A DNA stretch of 14,339 nt. Source: CAIPVR01 sp049316905 (GTDB lineage Bacteria > Actinomycetota > Acidimicrobiia > Acidimicrobiales > Microtrichaceae). The position numbers and the translations under genes are program-made. How positions within the stretch are numbered: the stretch's first letter is position 1; each line of letters starts with the position of its first letter. The stretch covers positions 1 through 14,339 of the forward strand of contig JBMOJH010000090.1 of assembly GCA_049316905.1 (NCBI GenBank). Direction: 5' to 3'. The notes beneath the pieces were generated by a model. It searched no databases. It saw only the letters and a program-made list of their open reading frames with translations, and was not told the DNA's origin. Of the stretch, positions 6,580-13,793 are shown one piece after another.

Positions 6580-7758
6580 GTGAACGGTGACCATGGCGGG
6601 AGAGGGGGACCGCTCCGGGTGGCGTGGCGGGGCGACGAGCGGGTCGCTCCGCTCGAGCTGATCCTCGACGTCGTCTTCGTGCTGGCCATCAGCCAGACCA
6701 CCGAGCTGGTGCTGGAGCAGCGTCCCAGTTGGATCAGCCTGTTCGGCGGTCTGCTGACCCTCTGTCTCCTGTGGCGCGGTTGGACGGGTTTCGCCTGGCT
6801 GACCAGCGCCCTCGACCCGGCCAGTGCCGTGACGCGCGTCGCGGTGTTCGTGGCGTTGGGGGCGTTCACGGTGCTGGCGCTGTCGATCAGCCAGGCGTTC
6901 CACGGGGCCGGTCTGGTGTTCGCCGGTGCCTACGCGGTGATCCGGGCCCTGCACGTGTTCCTGGGGCGGCTGGCCAGCACCGGTGACGAAGGATTCCGGT
7001 CGACCGTCCTCCACAACGCCTGGGGCGGCGGGGTGGCGGTGGCGCTCCTCGTGCTCGGCGCCCTGTTACACGGCTCGGCCCAGTATGTGTGCTGGGCGCT
7101 GGCGGTGGCGGCGGACTACGCGATCCCGGCCGCGTCCGGCCAGGTGGGCTGGCGGTTGGTTCCCGGACACTTCGCGGAACGGCACGCCCTGATCATCATC
7201 ATCGCCCTCGGCGAATCGATCCTCGCCATCGGCCTCGGGGTGGAGGGATCCGGTCTCGCCGTGGGATCGGTCGCGTTGGCATTGGTCGGGGTGTGCCTGG
7301 TGGCCACCCAGTGGTGGGCCTACTTCGACGGAGTGGCGGAGGCCGGCGAGCACCGGCTGGCGGCGCTTCCGCCCGGCCCGGAGCGCAACCGCGTGGCCCG
7401 GGAGGGTTACTCGCTGCTGCACCTCCCGCTCTTCGCCGGCGACATCCTGGCGTCGCTCGGCGTCCACGCCGCGCTGCACGACCCCGGTCACGCCTTCTCA
7501 CCGGAGACCTCGGTCGCCATGTTCGGCGGTCTGGCGGCCTACCTCCTGGGACTGGTGGGGTTCCGGCTCCGCATGACGGGCACCCTCAACCGGGAGCGGT
7601 TGGCGGTGGGCGTGCTCATGCTGTTGCTCATCCCGGTCGGGACGCTCGTGCCGGGCTGGGTGGCCTTCAGTGGCGCGACGGCGTTGATGGTCGTGCTGAT
7701 CGCCGTGGAGCAGCGGTCGTGGGTCGGTCGGGCAGCATCCGGGCGATCAGCAGCGTGA
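6580..7758 (+). CDS. ltrA: Low temperature requirement protein A (LtrA) family membrane protein
   Basis: A 392-residue polytopic membrane protein with about ten to twelve hydrophobic helices. LtrA hallmarks are present: the N-terminal RVAPLELILDVVFVLA (21-36) and the central ERHALIIIIALGESI (200-214) including the conserved Gly-Glu-Ser. The family was named from a Listeria mutant unable to grow in the cold; biochemical function is unknown. The GTG at 6580 has no ribosome-binding site, whereas an in-frame GTG at 6619 follows GGGAGAGGGGG (6598-6608) and would remove 13 residues without touching the conserved motif, so the shorter start is quite possible. It is divergent from the phosphoesterase gene across 111 bases. 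Its last 92 bases are antisense to the end of the small membrane protein gene. Confidence 0.88.
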   Translation: MNGDHGGRGGPLRVAWRGDERVAPLELILDVVFVLAISQTTELVLEQRPSWISLFGGLLTLCLLWRGWTGFAWLTSALDPASAVTRVAVFVALGAFTVLALSISQAFHGAGLVFAGAYAVIRALHVFLGRLASTGDEGFRSTVLHNAWGGGVAVALLVLGALLHGSAQYVCWALAVAADYAIPAASGQVGWRLVPGHFAERHALIIIIALGESILAIGLGVEGSGLAVGSVALALVGVCLVATQWWAYFDGVAEAGEHRLAALPPGPERNRVAREGYSLLHLPLFAGDILASLGVHAALHDPGHAFSPETSVAMFGGLAAYLLGLVGFRLRMTGTLNRERLAVGVLMLLLIPVGTLVPGWVAFSGATALMVVLIAVEQRSWVGRAASGRSAA

Positions 7759-8014
7759 GCACGACCACCACGCCGACGTAGGCGAGCAACTGCACGGTGA
7801 CCGGCGCGTCGAGGGCCCAGAGGGCGGCGGTGGCCAGCAGGGTGAGGATCACCGCGGCCGTCACCCCGACGAACCGGGCGAGGGACGAGTCCACGGTGCG
7901 GACGGTGTGGACGGTGAGGTGGTGGTCCGGCGCGGGTTCGTCGCGTGGCGCCGGGCCGGTCCAGTCGAAGCGGCCCTCGACAGGCGTGGGGCGGGTGGCC
8001 TCCTGAATGCTCAT
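7667..8014 (-). CDS. Small two-helix membrane protein of unknown function
   Basis: Predicted 115 residues starting at an ATG (8014) with a strong ribosome-binding site, GGAGGT, four bases upstream; the frame runs on to 8071 but without such support. The first 45 residues are polar and Pro/His rich (DEPAPDHHLTVHTVRTVD). Two hydrophobic helices follow at about 48-68 and 72-92, joined by the short turn DAPV, so both ends probably lie on the same side of the membrane. A Pro/Arg/Ser-rich basic tail ends the protein. I do not recognise the family; it looks like the small DUF-type actinobacterial membrane proteins. The tail overlaps the 3' end of ltrA on the opposite strand by 92 bases. The strong ribosome-binding site and hydrophobic pattern argue that it is real. 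Confidence 0.7.
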   Translation of the reverse strand: MSIQEATRPTPVEGRFDWTGPAPRDEPAPDHHLTVHTVRTVDSSLARFVGVTAAVILTLLATAALWALDAPVTVQLLAYVGVVVVLTLLIARMLPDRPTTAAPRRSARPSTPSRH

Positions 8015-8129
8015 GGTGACCTCCGGTGGGGGGCGAGGAGGGTGGGGGAGAGGTGTCCCCTTCCTACCCACTGCGACGCCGGGTGCCCGGTCGGGCGGCG
8101 CCTTGGCTGGGAGGGCTGACAGGCGCGGC

Positions 8130-8450
8130 TCAGCCGAGGATGTCGAGCGACCAGCGGAGCGCCCGGTCGAGCTCGAGGCGCTGGTCGAGATCGAGGCTGG
8201 TGGCGGGATCGGGGTCGAGGCGGTCGAGCGGGAGCGTGAAGATCGTGTCGCAGTTGACGACGCCGTCGATACCAGCCCGCCGGTCCCGGACCGGGACCTC
8301 GCTGCGGATGCCGCGCACCGTGCGAGTCAGCGGCGCGCACACCACGGCGCCGAGCACTCCGATGGCCGCGTCACGGGTGAGCACGCAGACGGGGCGGCGA
8401 CCGGCGGGCGGTCCCAGGTCGGCCCAGACCACGTCGCCGCGGGCTACCAC
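8130..8450 (-). CDS. mazF: MazF/PemK family mRNA interferase toxin
   Basis: A 106-residue protein starting at GTG 8450: MVARGDVVWADLGPP, then GRRPVCVLTRD, APLTRTVRGIRSEVPV, and VVNCDTIFTLP, the classic order of the SH3-like PemK/MazF fold at full family length. Arg19 (in RRP) and Thr42 (in PLTRT) align with the catalytic Arg and Thr of Bacillus MazF, so ribonuclease activity is plausible. The frame extends to TTG 8507, but that adds only an Arg-rich shadow. The GTG overlaps a TAG in another frame (GTGGTAG), a typical coupling junction, yet the upstream frame is open for only about 19 codons and no antitoxin gene fits before the divergent helicase. An antitoxin may be lost, very short, or elsewhere. 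Confidence 0.88.
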   Translation of the reverse strand: MVARGDVVWADLGPPAGRRPVCVLTRDAAIGVLGAVVCAPLTRTVRGIRSEVPVRDRRAGIDGVVNCDTIFTLPLDRLDPDPATSLDLDQRLELDRALRWSLDILG

Positions 8451-8503
8451 GGGGCCACGGTGCCGTCGGCGAGCGCGGCGGCCGAGGCGAGCAGGTCGGC
8501 CAG
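8444..8503 (-). pseudogene. Possible remnant of a mazF antitoxin reading frame
   Basis: In the frame one base off from mazF, an open stretch reads LADLLASAAALADGTVAPW and stops at TAG 8446-8444, seven bases into mazF. It is bounded upstream by TGA (8506-8504). One extra base near 8500 would join it to the upstream frame VPLPVDW that begins at GTG 8520. The Ala/Leu-rich helix and the coupled stop suggest the tail of a former antitoxin or a short leader peptide; with so few residues this is tentative. Confidence 0.25.
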
Positions 8504-8531
8504 TCAACGGGGAGCGGCACCCGGTTCTCGC

Positions 8532-8537
8532 TACCCT
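8532..8537 (+). promoter_or_regulatory. -10 element of the PLD-helicase gene
   Basis: TACCCT matches TANNNT and is 28 bases before the GTG at 8566, leaving a short leader with the ribosome-binding site GGGGAGG (8553-8559). No -35 is recognisable. The 115-base gap to mazF therefore carries regulatory DNA on the helicase side. Confidence 0.4.
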
Positions 8538-8565
8538 GGCGCCGACCGAGCCGGGGAGGGTGAGG

Positions 8566-11500
8566 GTGCAGTCGGGTGAGCCAGCGCGCGGTCTCTACGA
8601 GGACCTGATCACCGAGGGGCTCGATCGGCTGCTGCAGGGAATGGCGGATCCCGGTCTGGTGGCGCACGGGCGGCTGGAGTCGGCCGAGGCCGCCGACCGG
8701 CTCGCCCTTCACGTCTCGGCGGTGGTGGAGCGGGCCGTCGCCGGTCTCCCTGACGCGTTGCGGTCAGAGGTCGGTGCGGAGTTGGTCCGCCGGCTCGTGG
8801 ATGCGCTGGAGCGGGAGATCGTGGCGGTCGCCGGACGGGCCGCGGATCTCGGCGACGATCGCCCTGTCGGCGACGGGACCGTACTGAGGTCGATCGGAGC
8901 AGTCGGGCCTGACGGTCGCGCCGTGTTCGACGAGTACCCGGCCACGCCGTTGCTGGATACCGCTCTGCTGACCAACGCGCGAGGTGAGCCGAATCTCGCC
9001 CACCAGCTCCGCAGCGAGATCCCTTCCGCCGACCGTATCGACGTCGTGATGGCGTTCGTCGTGCGCAGCGGGCTCGCTCCGTACCGCCACGAGTTGATCC
9101 GGCATCTCGAGGCGGGCAGGCCCCTGCGCCTGATCACGACCACCTTCAGCGGCATCACCCAGCCGGACGTACTGGCGGAGTTGGCGGACCGGGGTGCCGA
9201 CATCCGTGTGTCCTACGACATCTCCGCGTCCCGCTTGCACGCCAAGGCCTGGTTGTTCGCCCGGAACAGCGGCGCGAGCACTGCGTTCGTGGGTTCGTCG
9301 AACCTGACGCGGTCGGGACAGGAGACCGGGCTCGAGTGGAACGTCCGCGTCTCGGCCCGTCGAAATCGGGGCGTGGTCGATCGGGTGTCGTCGGTGTTCG
9401 ATTCCTACTGGGAGAGCGGCGACTTCCTCCCGTTCGATCCCGACGAGTTCCGTTCCGCCGTGATCGCGGTGTCCGCCGGACCGTTGCGCGCAACGTTGCT
9501 CCCTCCCACCGAGCTCCGCCTGCAGCCGTTCCAGGAGCGCCTGCTCGAGCAGATCGACCTCGCCCGCGATCGCGGTCATCACCGCAACCTTCTGGTGGCG
9601 GCAACGGGCACGGGAAAGACGGTGATGGCGGCCGTGGACTACGCGCGACTGCGGGCTCGCCTTCCGCGGTCCCGACTCCTCTTCGTGGCGCACCGCCGCG
9701 AGATCCTCGAACAGTCGCGTGCCACCTTCCGCCATGCGCTGAGAGAGGCCGCCTTCGGTGAGATGTGGGTGGCTGGGGCCCGGCCGACCGAGTTTGACCA
9801 CGTCTTCGCCTCCATCCAGTCGCTGCATGACGACGTGTTGGAGCACCTTCCTCCCGATCACTTCGACGTCGTCATCGTCGATGAGTTCCATCACGCCGCG
9901 GCGGCGTCGTACCGGCGCCTGCTCGACCGGATCGAGCCGGCCGAACTGCTGGGGCTCACCGCGACACCGGAGCGATCGGACGGCGAGTCGATCCTCGAAT
10001 GGTTCGACGGCGCGGTGAGTGCGGAGCTTCGGCTGTGGGACGCGATCGACCAACGACGGCTCAGCCCCTTCCGCTACTACGGGATCAGCGACGGAACAGA
10101 TCTGAGCGCGGTTCCGTGGCGGCCCGGCCAGGGCTACGACACGAGGGCCCTCTCCGGTCTCTACACGGCGGATGAGGCGTGGGCCCGCCTCGTCGTGCGG
10201 CAACTGGAACTGCATGTGGACGATGTCCACCGGATGCGAGCGCTCGGCTTCTGCGTGAACGTCGAGCATGCCCAGTTCATGCAGCGGGTGTTCGACGCCG
10301 CGGGCGTCCGGGCGGTGGCGGTCTGGGCCGAGACGGACCCGGAGGAACGCCGCAGAGCCCTGGAGGACCTTGCGGCAGGCCGCGTGAACATCGTGTTCGC
10401 CGTCGATCTGTTCAACGAGGGTGTGGACGTGCCGGTCCTCGACACGGTGCTCTTCCTCCGACCGACGGATAGCCCCGTTTTGTTTCTCCAACAGCTGGGT
10501 CGGGGCCTCCGACTCGCGCCGGACAAGGCCTTCTGCACGGTGCTCGACTTCGTCGGGCGCCATCGGAAGGAGTTCCGGTACGACCGCCGCTTCCGCGCAC
10601 TTCTGGGTGGGACACGGAAGGACCTCGAGCGGCAGGTCGTCGCCGGGTTCCCGAACCTTCCGGCCGGCTGCTCCCTCGACCTGGACCCGGTTGCACAGGC
10701 GCGGGTGCTCGACTCGATTCGGAACGCAGTGCCCGGCACCTGGCCGAAGAAGGTGCAGGAGCTCCGACAGGTGGCCGCCGGGTTCGGCGGTGACGTGTCG
10801 CTCGGGGTCTTCCTGGAGCACAGCGGGCTCGAGCTCGAGGATGTGTTTACCGGCTCAGCTCAACAGGGGTGGACGCTCCTCCGGAGCGATGCCGGGCTTC
10901 CGCTCGGTTTCCGCCCCGACGATGACGCAGCACCGATGCGTGCTGCCGCCCGCCTGTTGCATGTTGACGATGCGACCCGGCTGGACTTCTGGCGGGACAC
11001 GCTGGACGGACCGGCGCCGCCGGTCGTGGACCGGTGGGCCGAGCGTGATCAGCGCCTTCTGCACATGCTGCTCGTCCAATGGATGCCGGACCTCCTCCGA
11101 GCCCAGCCCGATGCCCGACCGAAGGGGCTGTCGGAGGCCCTCAGTTCTGCGTGGCCCCACGAGCAACTTCGCCACGAGCTGGTCGAACTCTTTGGGATCC
11201 TCCGTCGACGAGTCGATCACCTTCATCCACCGTGGGCCGGCGATCTACGGGTGCCATTGCAGGTGCATGCGCGCTACACCCGCGCCGAGATGCAGTCCGC
11301 ACTGGGCGACCGAGCCGAGGGGTCGTGGTCGGTTCCCGCCTGGCGGGAGGGCGTCCGGTTCGTCGAGGAGAGCAGCTGCGACGTGTTCGCCTTCACCCTC
11401 GACAAGACGTCGGGCCACTTCTCTCCGACCACCCGCTACCAGGACTACGCCATCTCCCCGGAGTTGATCCACTGGCAGTCCCAGAGCACCACCTCTGAGG

Positions 11501-11715
11501 ACAGCCCCACCGGGCGCCGGTACATCGAACACGAGCGGCTCGGCAGCTCCATCCTGCTCTTCGCCCGCGAGCATTCCAGGGAGCGTGCCTTCTGGTTCCT
11601 CGGCCCGGCGACGTACGTCCGACACACCGGCAGTCGGCCGATGTCGGTCACGTGGCGTCTCCAGGTGCCGCTCTCGGGCGACCTCTTCGCCTCCTTCGCC
11701 GCGGCGGTCGCCTGA
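8566..11715 (+). CDS. PLD-like domain / superfamily 2 helicase / DUF3427 protein
   Basis: A 1049-residue three-part protein. The N-terminal part contains a phospholipase D-like motif, RLHAKAWLF with His225 and Lys227, and GSSNLT (243-248); the Asp of a textbook HKD motif is absent, as is usual in these fusions. The helicase core has AATGTGKT (345-352), DEFHH (439-443), GLTATPE (about 463-469), FNEGVD (616-621) and QQLGRGLR (642-649). The C-terminal DUF3427 region includes REGVRFVEE, HFSPTTRYQDYAISPE, HWQSQSTTSEDSPTGRRYI and SVTWRLQVPL. Such proteins are presumed to unwind and perhaps cut nucleic acid; cellular roles in repair or defence are not settled. The GTG at 8566 follows GGAGG by six bases and keeps the family start GLYEDLITE; ATG 8641 would delete it. 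The gene is intact and divergent from mazF. Confidence 0.92.
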   Translation: MQSGEPARGLYEDLITEGLDRLLQGMADPGLVAHGRLESAEAADRLALHVSAVVERAVAGLPDALRSEVGAELVRRLVDALEREIVAVAGRAADLGDDRPVGDGTVLRSIGAVGPDGRAVFDEYPATPLLDTALLTNARGEPNLAHQLRSEIPSADRIDVVMAFVVRSGLAPYRHELIRHLEAGRPLRLITTTFSGITQPDVLAELADRGADIRVSYDISASRLHAKAWLFARNSGASTAFVGSSNLTRSGQETGLEWNVRVSARRNRGVVDRVSSVFDSYWESGDFLPFDPDEFRSAVIAVSAGPLRATLLPPTELRLQPFQERLLEQIDLARDRGHHRNLLVAATGTGKTVMAAVDYARLRARLPRSRLLFVAHRREILEQSRATFRHALREAAFGEMWVAGARPTEFDHVFASIQSLHDDVLEHLPPDHFDVVIVDEFHHAAAASYRRLLDRIEPAELLGLTATPERSDGESILEWFDGAVSAELRLWDAIDQRRLSPFRYYGISDGTDLSAVPWRPGQGYDTRALSGLYTADEAWARLVVRQLELHVDDVHRMRALGFCVNVEHAQFMQRVFDAAGVRAVAVWAETDPEERRRALEDLAAGRVNIVFAVDLFNEGVDVPVLDTVLFLRPTDSPVLFLQQLGRGLRLAPDKAFCTVLDFVGRHRKEFRYDRRFRALLGGTRKDLERQVVAGFPNLPAGCSLDLDPVAQARVLDSIRNAVPGTWPKKVQELRQVAAGFGGDVSLGVFLEHSGLELEDVFTGSAQQGWTLLRSDAGLPLGFRPDDDAAPMRAAARLLHVDDATRLDFWRDTLDGPAPPVVDRWAERDQRLLHMLLVQWMPDLLRAQPDARPKGLSEALSSAWPHEQLRHELVELFGILRRRVDHLHPPWAGDLRVPLQVHARYTRAEMQSALGDRAEGSWSVPAWREGVRFVEESSCDVFAFTLDKTSGHFSPTTRYQDYAISPELIHWQSQSTTSEDSPTGRRYIEHERLGSSILLFAREHSRERAFWFLGPATYVRHTGSRPMSVTWRLQVPLSGDLFASFAAAVA

Positions 11716-11747
11716 CCGGCCCGGTCTATGAGGCCTCGCCCGGCCGG
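11716..11747 (+). terminator. Weak inverted repeat after the helicase stop
   Basis: CCGGCC (11716-11721) and GGCCGG (11742-11747) are inverted repeats separated by 20 bases in the 74-base gap before the aldehyde dehydrogenase. No T-tract is present. No convincing -10 was seen in the gap, so the downstream gene could also be read through from the helicase gene. Confidence 0.2.
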
Positions 11748-11789
11748 CTCGGCAACACTTGTGCCACCCCACGCCAGCGGGAGGGCCGC

Positions 11790-13460
11790 ATGACCACCAC
11801 GGAACCCAACACGACCGAACCCACCACGAACGGGTCCACGCCGAACGGGTCCGCACCCGAGAAGTCGCACGACCACGCACCGGCGAACCCCACGGTCCTC
11901 ACCTCGTCGCTCCCGGCGTCGATCACGCCCGAGCTCACGGCACGGCTGACCGCGCTCGTCCCGGCCTCCGGCGAGGCGCCGTCGGTCACCACGCGCGCCC
12001 CGTTCACGGGCGAGGCGATCGTGGACCTGCCGCAGTGCACCCCGGCCGAGGTGGCCGACGCCGCGGCCCGGGCCCGCGCCGCGCAGCGGGCCTGGGCGGC
12101 GCGCCCGCTGGCCGAACGCGCCGCGATCGTGCTGCGCCTGCACGACCTGGTGCTCGAGCACCGCGACGTGATCATGGACCTCATCCAGGCCGAGAACGGC
12201 AAGGCCCGCCGTGACGCGTTCCTCGAGGTCGGCGACATCGCCAACACCTGCCGGTACTACGCCCGCACCGCGCACAAGGCCCTCGCCCCGAAGCGGCGCA
12301 CCGGCCTCATCCCCGGCCTCACCGCGGTGCAGGAGCGGCACCACCCCCGCGGCGTGGTCACGGTCATCTCGCCGTGGAACTACCCGTTCTCCCTCGGCGT
12401 GGGCGACACGATCCCCGCGCTCCTCGCCGGCAACGTGGTGCTGCAGAAGGCCGACAACCAGACCGCCCTCACCGCGCTCTTCGGTCTGGAGCTCGCCCGT
12501 GAGGCGGGCCTGCCCGACGACGTCTGGCAGATCGTCCTCGGCCGCGGCTCCGCGATCGGCGAGCCGCTGCTCGACGCCGCGGACTTCGTGATGTTCACCG
12601 GCTCCACCGAGTCGGGCCGCCGCATCGCCGAACAGGCCGGGCGCCGGTTGGTGGAGTGCAGCTTCGAGCTCGGCGGCAAGAACGCAATGGTGGTCCTGCC
12701 CGACGCGGACCTCGGCCGCGCCGCGGAGGGCGCGGTCCGCGCCTGCTTCTCCTCCACCGGCCAGCTCTGCATCTCGGTCGAGCGCATGTACGTGCACGAC
12801 TCGATCCACGACGAGTTCGTCGACCGGTTCCTCGCCGGCGTGCGGGCCCTGCAGCTCGGCCCGTCGTTCGACTGGACCTGCCAGATGGGCAGCCTCACCT
12901 CCACCGAGCAGCTCGAGGTGACCACCGCCCACGTCGACGACGCCGTGGCCAAGGGCGCGACGGTCCTCGTCGGGGGCCGGGCCCGGCCCGACCTCGGGCC
13001 CTACTTCTTCGAGCCCACCGTGCTCGCCGACGTCACCGCCGCCATGACGCTGTACCGCGAGGAGACCTTCGGGCCGGTCGTCGCGATCTACCGCTTCTCC
13101 ACCGACGACGAGGCCGTGCAGCTCGCCAACGACTCCCGCTACGGGCTCAACGCCAGCGTGTGGAGCCGGTCGGCCCGCCGCGGTGTGGAGGTGGCGGCCC
13201 GCATCCGTGCCGGGACTGTGAACGTCAACGAGGCCTTCGCCGCGGCGTGGGGCAGCATCGACGCCCCGATGGGTGGCATGGGCGACTCCGGTCTGGGTCG
13301 CCGCCACGGCGAGCACGGCATCCTCAAGTACACCGAGCCGCAGACCATCGCCCGCCAGCGGCTGATGAACCTGGCTCCCGTGGGCGGCCTCGGCGACGAC
13401 GCCTTCGCCGCGGTGATGACCACCTCGCTGAAGCTCCTCAAGAAGGTCGGCTGGCGCTGA
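11790..13460 (+). CDS. gabD2: Succinic semialdehyde dehydrogenase, GabD2-like
   Basis: A 556-residue aldehyde dehydrogenase. Key residues are in place: SPWNYP (194-199) with Asn197, FELGGKN with Glu293 as general base, and STGQLCISVE with Cys327 as nucleophile. The order of motifs and the distinctive AAWGSIDAPMGGMGDSGLGRRHG near the C-terminus (given here as AAWGSIDAPMGGMG and DSGLGRRHG) match the mycobacterial GabD2 type, which oxidises succinic semialdehyde to succinate with NAD(P)+, bypassing part of the TCA cycle or closing the GABA shunt. Cofactor preference cannot be read here. The ATG follows GGGAGG by four to five bases. The first 35 residues are a Thr/Asn/Pro-rich extension not part of the catalytic fold. 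No GABA transaminase gene is nearby. The frame upstream to 11652 overlaps the helicase and is not used. Confidence 0.88.
   Translation: MTTTEPNTTEPTTNGSTPNGSAPEKSHDHAPANPTVLTSSLPASITPELTARLTALVPASGEAPSVTTRAPFTGEAIVDLPQCTPAEVADAAARARAAQRAWAARPLAERAAIVLRLHDLVLEHRDVIMDLIQAENGKARRDAFLEVGDIANTCRYYARTAHKALAPKRRTGLIPGLTAVQERHHPRGVVTVISPWNYPFSLGVGDTIPALLAGNVVLQKADNQTALTALFGLELAREAGLPDDVWQIVLGRGSAIGEPLLDAADFVMFTGSTESGRRIAEQAGRRLVECSFELGGKNAMVVLPDADLGRAAEGAVRACFSSTGQLCISVERMYVHDSIHDEFVDRFLAGVRALQLGPSFDWTCQMGSLTSTEQLEVTTAHVDDAVAKGATVLVGGRARPDLGPYFFEPTVLADVTAAMTLYREETFGPVVAIYRFSTDDEAVQLANDSRYGLNASVWSRSARRGVEVAARIRAGTVNVNEAFAAAWGSIDAPMGGMGDSGLGRRHGEHGILKYTEPQTIARQRLMNLAPVGGLGDDAFAAVMTTSLKLLKKVGWR
11827..11852 (+). 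repeat. 15-bp tandem repeat in the dehydrogenase N-terminus
   Basis: CGAACGGGTCC occurs at 11827-11837 and again at 11842-11852, encoding NGSTP then NGSAP. It lies inside the disordered N-terminal extension of the dehydrogenase and suggests growth by slippage. Confidence 0.6.
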
Positions 13461-13472
13461 TCCCACCGGAAC

Positions 13473-13513
13473 CCGTTGCGTCCGACCACCGGATCGGTGG
13501 CCACACGCAACGG
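13473..13513. terminator. Long two-part hairpin between gabD2 and vapB
   Basis: The outer arms CCGTTGCGT (13473-13481) and ACGCAACGG (13505-13513) are perfect complements; inside them CCACCG (13486-13491) and CGGTGG (13495-13500) form a second stem with loop GAT, separated by matched four-base internal loops. It begins 12 bases after the dehydrogenase stop and ends 34 bases before the vapB -10. It may terminate gabD2 transcription, or be an operator bound by the VapBC complex; there is no T-tract. Confidence 0.45.
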
Positions 13514-13547
13514 ATGCGGACCTGGGTGGGCGATGGCACCCGAGTGG

Positions 13548-13553
13548 TAGCGT
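13548..13553 (+). promoter_or_regulatory. -10 element of vapBC, probably leaderless
   Basis: TAGCGT fits TANNNT and ends six bases before the vapB ATG at 13560. Transcription would begin at or next to the ATG, and no ribosome-binding site is present, so a leaderless mRNA, common in actinobacteria, is the best reading. Confidence 0.5.
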
Positions 13554-13559
13554 GATGGC

Positions 13560-13793
13560 ATGCGGAGCACCATCGACAAGGCGGGTCGCGTGGTCGTGCC
13601 GAAGCAGCTCCGGGAGCAGGCTGGTCTGGTGCCCGGTGAGGTGGAGATCACGATCGACGGATCCGGCCTCCGTCTCGAGCCGGTCGCCGGGACCGGGGTG
13701 GTCGAGGAGGCCGGTCGCCTCGTGATCCCTGCCGCGGGCACCGAGATCGACGACGACATGGTGCAGAACCTGCGCGACGCCGGTCGCCCGTGA
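13560..13793 (+). CDS. vapB: AbrB/MazE-fold antitoxin of a VapBC pair
   Basis: A 77-residue protein. The first 45 residues form a swapped-hairpin AbrB-type DNA-binding domain: MRSTIDKAGRVVVPKQLREQ, then AGLVPGEVEITIDGSGLRLEP. The rest, with EEAGRLVIPAAG and the acidic EIDDDMVQNLRD, is the flexible tail that would wrap around and inhibit the toxin. Antitoxins of this type also bind their own promoter and repress the operon together with the toxin. The ATG is directly downstream of a TAGCGT -10 with no ribosome-binding site. Its stop overlaps the toxin start by four bases (GTGA), ensuring coupled translation. A complete, apparently functional gene. Confidence 0.9.
   Translation: MRSTIDKAGRVVVPKQLREQAGLVPGEVEITIDGSGLRLEPVAGTGVVEEAGRLVIPAAGTEIDDDMVQNLRDAGRP

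Noticed and set aside
5332..7014. Upstream extension of the metallophosphoesterase frame to 7014
   Set aside because: The extra part is antisense to ltrA and would bury the signal peptide; the ATG at 6468 gives a lipoprotein signal and has a ribosome-binding site.
8026..8565. Upstream extension of the helicase frame back to 8026
   Set aside because: It overlaps mazF on the opposite strand and contains Arg/Ser-rich shadow sequence; GTG 8566 has a well-placed ribosome-binding site and the family N-terminus.
8764..10821. 685-codon minus-strand open frame opposite the helicase
   Set aside because: Antisense to a gene with all helicase motifs; composition is typical of a shadow frame and no ribosome-binding site or motif supports it.
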